A stretch of DNA of 64,000 nucleotides from Spizellomyces punctatus DAOM BR117 (taxonomy: Eukaryota; Chytridiomycota; Chytridiomycetes; Spizellomycetales; Spizellomycetaceae): NCBI RefSeq assembly GCF_000182565.1, contig NW_015971558.1:47419-111418 (forward strand), written 5' to 3'. Below the pieces are notes generated by a model that did no database searches, was not told the origin of the DNA, and worked only from the letters and a program-made list of their open reading frames with translations. Position numbers and translations under genes: made by a program. Within the stretch, counting starts at the first letter, position 1; each line of letters opens with the position of its first letter. Positions 39,706 through 49,458 of the stretch are shown one piece after another.

Positions 39706-39724
39706 TAACCCTAACCCTAACCCT
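39706..39724. promoter_or_regulatory. Telomere-repeat box, three TAACCC units
   Basis: Three perfect TAACCC units (complement TTAGGG, the common fungal/animal telomere repeat) lie in the 250-bp divergent region between TTI1 and LRRC40. They sit 110 bp upstream of the TTI1 start and 123 bp upstream of the LRRC40 start. Short interstitial telomere boxes in promoters are bound by Myb-type factors such as Tbf1 in yeasts and telobox factors in plants. Function here is inferred. Confidence 0.7.
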
Positions 39725-39846
39725 GGATGTCAGTTGGATTCCAATTCAACTTGATAGCGTAAGCGCATTGGAGCCGGCTCATTCGTGTCAGCGTCAGACC
39801 CTCTTTCTCGGAGTACGAACTTTTAGCAAGTTGTCGTATTTTCGCC

Positions 39847-41902
39847 ATGCTCAGCAGTAAGTCCTCCAGGGGAAGGTTCAAACGACCTGAATTTCGTAGT
39901 GCACCAGCCTCCGTTGGGCCCGAGCAAGTCCTAAGGAAGCTGGTAGCTCAATCACGAACTTCCGGGCGTTTAAATCTTTCTAACCGGTCTCTGACGGCAA
40001 TTCCCAATGCTCTTTGGGATGATGTTGCGGAGAGCACGCAAAAGGTGGACCTTTCCTTTGATAGACGCGAGGCGACTGACGCTAATTGGTGGGAAGTAAG
40101 TAACACTCAGTCATGGCAAAAGGTTTGGGGGCTGAAGCTCATCAGCAACTTCTAGGTGGTGGATTTGACGAGGCTTATCATAGCTGACAACATGTTGGAA
40201 GATTTGGACCCGCGGGTTGGAATGCTTCATGGATTGACAGTCCTGGATGTTCGTTGGTTCTTTCACTTCAATCGTCAGGTTCCCTCGCAGGTTGTTGAAG
40301 TTATCTCCATTTTGATCCAGATTCATAACAACGTAATATCGCGGCTTCCTGAAGAGATTGGGGCACTAATAAATCTTTCGATTCTGAATGTTTCCGGCAA
40401 TAGCCTCACGTCCCTGCCAGCGGGTGTATTCGCCTTGCCTATCATCGATCTGAACCTAGCAAACAACAAATTCTCGGAACTTCCGGCGTCCATTGGCGAC
40501 TTTAAGCGGCTGAAAACGCTCGATGTCTCCAACAACAAGTTGACATCCCTTCCAACGTCTTTGAATCAGTTGACGACCTTGACTACTCTCAACCTCTCTA
40601 GGAACGAACTTGACCTGCTAGGCGACTTCAGCAGTCTAGTCCATCTTAGCGATCTAGAAGTGACTGATAACAGGCTGACTCGGCTCTTTCCTGCGACTGA
40701 AAGCAGCGTGACGCTCCTGCAGTCCTTGCTGCGCCTTGATCTTCGTCGTAACCAGCTCACTTCGCTCGCTCCAGCGGGGGAAATCATCAAATTCCCTGCA
40801 TTACGTGAACTCTATGTTTCCCAAAATACTATAACAAAGTTGGGCGTTGGAATTCTGGCAGAAGCACCCCATCTCCAGATTCTGGATGTTGGGTACAATA
40901 AGCTGACAGAGTTTCCAATGGAAATCCTAGGCTTGAAGGAGCTGAAGCGTTTGGACATTACCAACAACTCGATTGGAAAGTTACCGCCAGAGCTGGGTCT
41001 ATTGGAGGGTATCAATGCTTTTCTATTTACTGGAAACCCTTTGCGTGGAGTGCCGCTCGGGTCGACGTCGAAGATTCTGAGTACTTTGAGGGATAAGATC
41101 GCAGGTACGACGTCAATTGGAGCTACATTCCGTTTCCACGGCTAATCATGTCACATAGACGCGCCATCTCCCGCCATACAATCGCACGCGAGCCCGCCAG
41201 GAAGTCCCGGCAGAAGGGCTATACCTCCATCTACCCAAGAGGCGGCCTCCCGCACAGTAGATCTCTCTCAGCGTTCTTTGGGTCAATTGGATTCTTCGTG
41301 TTTCAGTGACCTATCTTGGACTCCTTCCAAACTCATTCTGCATCACAATGCGTTTACCAGAATTCCCGAAGCTGTGTACGATTTAGCGCACGGATTAACA
41401 ACACTTGTACTGAACCACAACCAAATTACAGAGTTCCCCGTGAAAAGCCTTCCTAATTTACAAATCCTGAACTTGTCGTCTAATTTCCTTACCTCGCTTC
41501 CGTCCTCTCCCGATTTTCCTGCACTGCGCGAGCTCAACGTTAACCATAATCGTATCGCAAGTTTGCCGCCCAGGTTGCCGTTTCCTCAGCTTGAGACATT
41601 TCTCGTTTCAGCAAATGTGATAGACCGGATTGACCCCAATACCTTTCGAAACCTCCAACACTTACACATCCTGGAACTAGCCGATAACAATATAGCACAC
41701 ATTCCACCTGAGCTAGGGTTGTGCACTGGCCTGCGGATTCTAACGCTTGGGGGGAATCCTTTCAGGGTACCTCGCAGACAGATTCTCGATAAAGGTACAC
41801 ATTGAAATCGAATTGCAATTTAGTCGCATCAATATAACTCGTCGTTGGAATTTAGGGACGGATGCCATTCTCGCATATTTGAGAGACCGTATTCCGACGT
41901 GA
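39847..41902 (+). CDS. LRRC40: LRRC40-type leucine-rich repeat protein
   Basis: Cytoplasmic/nuclear LRR protein of uncertain molecular role, conserved from protists to humans. Exon 1 gives the family N-terminus (RTSGRLNLSNRSLTAIP, then ATDANWWE). Splicing at about 40,096/40,156 and 40,249/40,321 keeps the frame into VVDLTRLIIADNMLEDL and HNNVISRLPEEIGAL. About twelve LxxLxLxxN repeats follow. A low-complexity linker after an intron (ASPPGSPGRRAIPP) separates a second LRR block (SKLILHHNAFTRIPEAVYDL). The protein ends LRILTLGGNPFRVPRRQIL then TDAILAYLRDRIPT, the exact style of the human LRRC40 C-terminus. Length (about 600 aa) agrees with the family. Confidence 0.92.
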
Positions 41903-42299
41903 TCAACCGATCGATGAAATCTACTGAGACTGTATTCTCATTAGCATTTTCCCGCGTACAGAATGGGTCAGACTTCCCAGTAGGATTTTCTTGGGGTGGT
42001 GGGGATGTGTAAATGATGACTTGAAGAGGAATGCGACCAAAAAATCTGTATAAAAGGGTTGATAGCGTACATAGTAACCACAGTTATTTATTTTGTTGGA
42101 GTTAAACTAGTTAGGATACTTTTAGGGTGGTTGTCATCAAAACATCTACTAGATATGTGTCGATACTGGTGCTTTGCAAGCTATAGCCTACCAGGGCCTC
42201 CTCGACCCGACCGTTAGTGTCTAAAATATCAATGTACAGCTATCTGTTGCATCACTTGAATGCCCATGAATGAAGTCTATGGGTTCTTAAATCTGCCGA

Positions 42300-42700
42300 C
42301 ATTGCCTTCCCGACTTCCGAATCGAATCGACACTCTTGATTTCCACACTTGTGAATCTGGGGATTGTTTTGTCGAGTGCCTCTGCGATGCCAATTGTGCG
42401 AACGCACTTTCCACACTTGCCACAGTAGGCTTGGTCATCGATGATCAACTAGAGGTGGGAGCCATCATATTGGAGGTTGACCTCCACAGTTCTCTGTAGA
42501 TCACTTGGCCGTCGTGCGGCCATCGTGCACGTTTTCGCATGCAGAGAGTACAGCGAAAGAAGCCATGATGGACAATGTAAGATAAACCGTATGGACAGAG
42601 GTATGAAAATTAAGGAACGATGCTCAGCTGATTACATTGAAAGATCTGGTGCAATTGGAGCAATATAAAGCCCACCACAGCATGCCCTATGACACTCAAG
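42300..42700 (-). pseudogene. LIM-domain-like remnant or small fragmented gene
   Basis: Minus-strand exon-like pieces recall a LIM zinc finger: CSNCTRSFNVIS (about 42,610-42,660), then HHGFFRCTLCMRK (about 42,535-42,575), then, after a possible 56-nt intron, LIIDDQAYCGKCGKC (about 42,400-42,450). Spacing between the fourth Cys pair and the last pair (20 residues) fits LIM. However, one zinc ligand is Phe instead of Cys, and stops interrupt the frames between pieces. This may be a decayed gene or a real gene with exons I cannot assemble. Confidence 0.3.
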
Positions 42701-43684
42701 CGACTATCCAAGAAACCATGGCGAATTTCAAAACTGAACAGAACACTTACGAGAGATGTCCCAACAAGGGTCACGAAATACAAGCTAGAGGTCCAAATCA
42801 TCAGTGGAAAAGACTCAAAGTGTCTGGAGCCAAATGGTTAACATGAGTCCTAAAATTGATTTCGCTGGCTAGGCCCTGACCTTTACTCGAAAGCTCGTCG
42901 GCTGCATTTCTTGATTTCTGTGAGGCAACCACAAAGAGGAAACGTGCGGACGGTTTCACATACCTGTATTTTCAGTGCGGAAAAGACAAAGGAGGTCGAG
43001 TGTTTATAAATCGTTCTTATTCTCTGGATGATTACTGGTACTTTATCATACACTACAATGCAAAGGCCACAGGAGCACCATTCTGACCAGAGGTCTTGGA
43101 TGACATATTCTTTAAGGCCATAGCTCTGTTGCAGAGCGAGTAAACGCGCAGATTGGACAGTCTCACCCATTCTCATCGGAAACGTGCCGTGGGGCAAACA
43201 TGTGCTCAATAGCTTGTCGATCCAGGGCACTGTGGACCTTTTTCGATGTCCGCCAATGATCATCTTTTGACGATGTCTATCCAGCTTCCACAAAAATCTT
43301 GTCTTACTTCAGCATCGGAAAGACAAAACTGCTAGCGGGGTTCCTAAACATAAACGAGAGTGGAAGGATAAAAATGAGGAAAGGACGAGATGCCAGAGCA
43401 AGAGAGAACAAGATCAGGCAAGTGTTTTAATGTATGTCAGTCACCTCGTGGGCTATTATGGCGTGCCCCGAGTTGATGATGGCAGGGAGGGTGCACGACC
43501 GAATTCTGCATGAAAGCTTCCTCCGAAGGAAGATTCAGTACATGTGAACATCACCCTACGGTATAGAACGTTTACGTTGCACAGGACGACACGCAAGGCA
43601 ATGATACGGATGCATTTGATCATGCTTTCCGTCAACATCTATTCGTCACGACCGTAGGATACCTAGGACATCATCTGAACCACA
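42701..43684. other. No supportable gene
   Basis: About 1 kb between the LIM-like remnant and the third TIR element. A minus-strand open frame at 42883-43293 contains a few Cys/His residues but no motif I can defend. It may belong to the same decayed gene. Confidence 0.3.
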
Positions 43685-44397
43685 TAGTGTGGAGGCGATT
43701 GAAAATGGCACTAGGACCCATTATTATCCGGAGTAATCCGGTTAATCATATCGCATAATCAGCACCCCCATCTATCGCTCAAAGCGGTGTGGCATGCATG
43801 TAATGTTTTTTTTTTAAACTGCGGTGAGGCGCATGCCAAAGGTCTATAAAAGGGGACCTGCTCCCTCTTTCCTCTTTACCCATCCTCGACTCTCAAACCA
43901 TCTGCACAACGCTCATCGTGACCCACATTGCAACTCTCATCGCAAGTCCATCATGAGAATGCAGATGTGGTGGTGCCGAGGACCTCGCCCTCCCGATGAC
44001 TACAACCAACTGGAACCAGCGCAGCCTCGGAACCAACAAAGCTGTTATTATGCTGCCACATTAGTTGAGCTTGGTTGGTATGTACCAATGGCATCATTTC
44101 ATTCTGTCATTCATCTTGCTGACATGCAGTTTTTAGTCTCCAAGCCTTGTCACTGAACATCCTCCAGCTTGCGAGTCTCCCCAATGTTGTGAAGACTCTG
44201 GCTTCAATGCCATCAAGAGTTCTGGATCAAGGCCTAGTAGGGACCGCGTGTGGTGGTGGGCAGTTATCCGGTTAGAACCAACCGTTACGTATTGCGTGTA
44301 TAATTGCCTAGTAGTAGCTTAGCTTTTCCGAACCAGTTGTCGCTGGTTTATTCCCTGGTGTAGTAGCTAGTGCCAGTTTCTGTCACCTAATACACTA
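43685..44397 (+). mobile_element. TIR element, copy 3 (best preserved)
   Basis: 713-bp copy with clear termini. The left end tagtgtggaggcgattgaaa and the reverse complement of the right end (tagtgtattaggtgacagaa) form imperfect 30-bp inverted repeats, both reaching ggcactag. It contains subterminal ccggagtaatccggttaa motifs, a TATA box (43845-43851), a pyrimidine-rich leader, an ATG at 43953 followed by an open frame (MRMQMWWCRGPRPPDDYNQL at its start), a 59-nt intron with GT-AG ends (44078-44136), and an exon-like block ending in a stop within the ccggttag motif. No transposase. No matching 8-bp flanks found. It ends 175 bp before the arrestin ATG. Confidence 0.8.
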
Positions 44398-44572
44398 AGC
44401 ATGCCTATTGGACGTGCAGGTCGAGTATTTGTTGCAAATGGACCACAATTGAGCACATGGCACATTCGAACCAAAACCTTATCAAAGTTTTCCGATCGTG
44501 CTATGACTCATTTGGAAGGCCCGTCAGATTGTTGCGGCCATTCTCGACTATCTTCTTGGATGGCGATTAAAA

Positions 44573-46730
44573 ATGTCACTTCACGACAACAATAGATCCC
44601 TTTCTCCCACTAGGCAACGAGCAGACAGTCCTTCGCGTCAACCACAACAGCGTATACAAAATGATAGAGAAAGAGAGCAGCAGCGAATAGGCACTCGGGC
44701 GCTTATTGGACGGCACTCAAAAGATCGGAACCTGAGCATCTTCCTGGAGGAAAGGAAAATTGTATCTGAGGATGGAGCAAGATGGCCGCACCTTGCAGGG
44801 TTGGTGACTGTAGATCCTGTAGGTGCTAGGGGACTCCTTCTGGAAAAATATGGTGAGATTCTGCTACTACTATTAATTTCTTTCGCCGCGAGTGTAATCT
44901 GCCTTAACCTGGCTTAACCTTGGTGATGCGGACAGTTCCCTACGCAGAAGTGCAATGCATTCTTTTGTACCGGACGGCGCTGGGCGCCGTGATAGAAAGG
45001 GTTGTCTATAACCGGACAAGCCAATTGCGGGAATTGCCATCAAATGCGGATAGTTCGTCGGCTACCACATGGGAGGGCACTCAACCGGGGCGTCGAAGAT
45101 ATCCATTTTTCTTCGACTTCGGAAATGATGCGCTACCTCCCTCATTTTGTTTTGATCCAACGGACCTCCATGAAGGTGTTCCGATTGGACTTCATTGGGA
45201 AGTTATGGGCTTCTTGGGACAAAAGGTCATGGTCACCGAAGACGGGATGGCTTCCTTGAGTATGGATAGCGCTGGAAATATGTTGCAAGGAGCGTCGTAT
45301 ACGTTTCGAAGACAGTCGCTGGTAACACTCAACTTCCATGTGGAGCACCGGCACACTCTTTCGGGACTAGCCCTACCACCAATGACATCCACTCAAACGC
45401 TTCGCCCATCCCTATTTTCATTTGGACGATCATCGCAACCTGAGACAACCGTCACTGCTACTCTTGAGCGTCCGCTATGCAGTTCCGAAGCACCTTTGAA
45501 AGTGAATGTTGAGCTTACCAAGCTCCACAAATCTCACCGTGTCCAGCGAATTCGTCTCGTTGCCAAACAAATCATTACTATCCGCCTACCTACCCAACAG
45601 CAGTTACAGTACAAAGCAAATATCGCTGTAGCGGAGGATACTCCTGCTCCACGGTACGACCCGTCAAGCAATAACGAGTTCAACGGTGTTTATGCGTTGC
45701 ATGTTGGCCGAGGGATCCCAGAGAAACCGAAGAAAGGCAAAAGTCCGGCGCGGGTGATACCGTTGGATTGGTTTAAGAATCCCGTGCCGTTATCCGCGGC
45801 AAAGGAATTTGTTGCGTCTACTCCTCCGGTGAAGTCCTTCGATGACGCTTGGGGCCTCGAGGTCAAGTACGTTTTGAAAGTGGAGGTATCCCTCTCCGAC
45901 TCGAGCGGGACGTTCGGAACTAGGGAACGTGAGTTGGAAGTGTCTTTGCCGTTCATACTGACCGGGGTTCCAGAGGGTGAGTTTTCTTGCTGAACTTTGT
46001 GGGAGCGGATATTAATTGGTGTCTCCTCTTAGACGAGGCTCCAGCGGCAGCTGCGATTGTATCACCATCCCGTCGTTCCTCAACTTCAGAAGATACTGTA
46101 CCCACCGCACCCGACGCGCTACTTCCCTTACTTTCCGAAACCTTGGATGATCTTGAGCAATCTACGGCAGATGTAGCGATTTTGCGCCAGGAATGGCGAA
46201 GCTTACGCAGTGAATCGACAAATTGCACTAGGTCTTCGGACCATGCCCACGAGATACTTGATATTCTGGGGATGCTAACCAGGCAACTTAAAGTTTTTGC
46301 GGAAAGTTACTCTGTTAGTGACGGTGCGGTCCGTTGGCCCAAAAACCCGGTTCCCTTCAATATGCTCGTGCTCGAAACAGAGCTACTAGCTCGAGCTGCA
46401 CCGGATGAGTTGACAGTTGAGGCTCAAGACACCGCGGGACGCACTGGTGGAGCTGCCGAAAACAGTGTATCCGTGGTGGACGCTGTCTTGAAGGCCACCG
46501 ATGCCTTCTTTTCCGCCGGTAAATCAGTCGTTCTTGCGTGGATCGCCTCACGTGGCGGAACCCACGACGCTGCAGAATCTGAAGAATTTTCAAGAAAGGT
46601 CGATACTCTCGAAAATGCAATAAACAGCTTGAAGAGGGGATTGGAAGCGATTGTCGCAGGGGCCGATCAGGAGTTTGTGCAGGCTGAAGATTTAGACAAA
46701 GATAGGGAAACCTCAGCTTTGGAAGCGTAA
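44573..46730 (+). CDS. Arrestin-family protein (beta-arrestin-like fold with C-terminal extension)
   Basis: Adaptor expected to bind phosphorylated membrane receptors or transporters. Three exons: 44573-44853, about 44934-45974 and about 46033-46730. The N-terminal ~70 residues are polar and disordered. The arrestin N-domain follows (SIFLEERKIV, LVTVDPVGARGLLLEKYV, AEVQCILLYRTALGAV, YPFFFDFGNDALPPSFCFDP, VPIGLHWEVMGFLGQK). The C-domain has PLKVNVELTKLHKSHRVQRI, RLVAKQIITIRLPTQQQLQY and VKYVLKVEVSLSD ending in LEVSLPFILT, the usual last strand. About 240 extra residues follow, predicted helical and acidic, unrelated to animal arrestin tails and lacking PPxY motifs typical of fungal alpha-arrestins. 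A TIR element ends 175 bp upstream of the start. Confidence 0.82.
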
Positions 46731-46894
46731 ACCACTTAATAAAACTCTTGTCAAAATTACAATTGAGTGCTTAGCATCTGGCGACGTCTTGACACGTCAT
46801 GCTAACCAGTTGAACTATTTGTTGAGAAATTCTGTAGGATCGGTCCTTTGTTGCTAATTCCACTACAGTTCCCTTAAGACAATCGGAGATCCTG

Positions 46895-49010
46895 ATGCCT
46901 GTTGACTTTGGAAAGCCGACATATATAGTACCTGACCTGTCCACGTTAGTGTGGGAAGATGCTGCAGCAAGAAAACCATATATCCCTATTTGTTTGGACA
47001 TAGAAACGAAATCCACAACGACCAACTCAAAGCTTCGTATTCTCTCTCTGGGAAGATTTATTAACAACGCTGCGCTTCCGTCTGGTTTTGCAAGGTAGGT
47101 TCCTCAAGATCCCTGCATATCCTGCGCAGCTGTAACGTCTCTTTGCACAACTAGCTCTTGTACCATTCTTGGATTTGAATGCACATCCCTCGTTGAAAGA
47201 GATAAAGTGCATATGATAATTAGGAACGAACCCGCACGAATAATTGTTCGGAATACGGTGACAGGTGAGCAATTGCATGGCTCGACATACTGTGCATTCG
47301 TTCATTCTGTTCGCATCAAGAGGCGTGGAGGGCTGTGCTTGAAATTTTAAAGGAAAAGGGCGAAGCAATGAGAGAATTGTATCAGATGGACATACAATCA
47401 TGGGATTGGACCATCCTTATGTTGTGCAGCTACTGGAGCAAATGTCGGAGGTCGATGTCGCTGTTTCAGGTAGGAATTATAACCACTGACCTTTGGGGCA
47501 AAGGCACTAAACCCTTCTTAAGGCTCGCATCAGCGTAAAACCAAGATGAAGAGCATACGCGAAGATCCAGCGCTAATTGCCACCAAAATGGTTTCGAGTA
47601 ACGTAGGGGGAGCAGGCCAGAAATGTAATCTTCTGCCTGATGAGCGATCCTTGTCCAGCCTGAGTTTCGCTGAAGAGAAATCGAGAATACTCGCACAGCC
47701 CGTTTGGTTGAGTACAACGACTGCAGTCATTGCCCTCGGCCGGTTTATGTCCCGTGCAGATGCCTACCCAACTGGATACCAAATGTGGGCGTCTTTTTTG
47801 AGACTAATCGAGTTGGCAACTTCTGAAGCTTTGCTACAGACTCAAACGAGCGGAAGAACAGATTTACGTACTCACTGCCATAGGAAGCCGAGAATTTCAA
47901 GCCAGATCAACAACAGAAGTTATCTGCACCGAGAAGTCACCATTGTCCGTTGTCGTCGCTGCCGACCCAAATACACCACTAATAAGATAATTTTTTTTGG
48001 CATAGATTAACCTTGAAACGTCTTCAGAATGTGTCGGTATGGTTGCCGTTCTGATGCAAAGTCATTTCCTTGTTCAGCGTTAGACGGTCGCTCTTGTAGG
48101 ACTTTTTCGCAGGGGCCCTTACTGAAACACATGCGGCCGTGAGTTCTTAAGGTGTGCTGCGTTTAGTGGCTACCCTTATGCGGAAATCTTGCCAAGCAGG
48201 AGCAGTGGGGTTTCGTCGACGAACGTGTCCGACGATGGTTCGCCGATATGAGAAACGTTGTCAGCGATCCGGAGACACTGCCCTCAATTACACTCGGGGA
48301 AAACTGCTCTGGTCATTATCATGTAGCCACGATTGATGGACCCAGGTATAAGCGAGATACGGTAACCGCAGAGTTTACTTCTGTATCCGAACTCGCGGGG
48401 TTAGATATCTTTGCACCAACCTTCATCCGTACATTGGAAATGCCCTTGGAAAACTTTACCGATTTGAGCGTTTCCGACCGGTGCGAAGATGGGCAATATG
48501 ATATAGACGTGGAATCTGAATTCGGCAAGGCGGATGTTGAGCAGCCGGACAATATTCGGCATTCCCTCACGCCCTGCCCAGAGTTGGACGTGAAACCCAT
48601 AGAGCCAGATGGCCATCAGGTTCTCGAACGAGCACAGTCTGTCATGTCTGTTGTAACCGATACATTGCGTGAAGCAGGCAGCAGGTTAGCTTTGTTACAT
48701 GAACAACAGAAGGGCCTTGCTTCTCTGTTGCCACCCGTGATCAGACAGCGTCTTGTGAAACGTGATTGGGATGCAAAAGCATTACGAGTGAAAAGGAGTT
48801 ACGACCAGCGAGAGAAGTTAATGGTAAAAGAGTTAAAGCGACTGCAGTCTCAAATTTCCGATGCAGAGAATATGATGGCAATTGCCAGGAAAAAGAGGCG
48901 AGCCTTGATAGAGTGAGTCTTAGAAGTCCCAACTATCTCTTTCACTCGTAACATATCCTTCTGCTAGAGGACTCGAGGAAACACTAGCGGCAGTTGTGGC
49001 GATGGACTGA
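46895..49010 (+). CDS. Uncharacterised multi-exon protein with C-terminal coiled coil
   Basis: Not recognised. The likely start MPVDFGKPTYIVPDL (46895) opens a first exon ending near 47,095. Further exons encode SCTILGFECTSLVERDKVHM, GLDHPYVVQLLEQMSEVDVA and AYPTGYQMWASFLRLIELA. A long last part begins near WGFVDERVRRWFADM (about 48,200) and carries VSELAGLDIFAPTFIRTLEM. The C-terminus is strongly basic and coiled-coil (KRSYDQREKLMVKELKRLQ), probably spliced at about 48,912/48,968 to end LAAVVAMD. No enzyme motif, signal or membrane segment seen. Between 47,880 and 48,160 the exon path is unclear. Confidence 0.5.
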
Positions 49011-49458
49011 CATTCCATAGTCGCGTAGAGATCAATCGGCTCCTATTACTAAGTGTGATTTGACAATGAGGACCTTATATTGAGTACACGTAATTACTAT
49101 AGATACTCCTATTGATTTGTGTAAAGTACGGCGGGTGGCTGTCGCGCAAATATATACTGTGGTAGTCTAACGTCCAATACTCCTAAAGATCGCTTACTTT
49201 CTTGATACACTCATTTGGCATCCGATCCAGTAAATCAGCAATACTATATGAAATTGTTCTGGTCCTCAGCTTTTAGCGATGCTTATGTTCGTAGGTCCAG
49301 CTCACCACAAAAATTAACGAGTTTGTTCAAGTAAATAGTAAATAGTTGATTTTGCTACATTATGACTTCGGCTACTGAAATCCAAGATCGTCGCACTGAG
49401 GGATTGAGTATATTATCTACAGAAAAAGCCAGTGTCTAGCGATAAATAAAATAAGTAA
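49011..49458. other. Intergenic region, nothing recognised
   Basis: AT-rich spacer between convergent genes; no open frame, tRNA or repeat recognised. Confidence 0.4.

Noticed and set aside
39706-39724. Chromosome end or fusion scar
   Set aside because: Only three telomere units lie between two intact conserved genes with a normal divergent arrangement, so a promoter box is the simpler reading.
40323-41015. Several minus-strand frames opposite LRRC40
   Set aside because: They mirror the leucine-rich repeats on the plus strand, with no independent features.
43685-44397. Solo LTR of a retrotransposon (TGTGGAGG...CCTCTACA)
   Set aside because: Inverted ends extend outwards to TAGTGT/ACACTA and inwards to about 30 bp, far beyond the short ends of LTRs, so a TIR DNA element explains them better.
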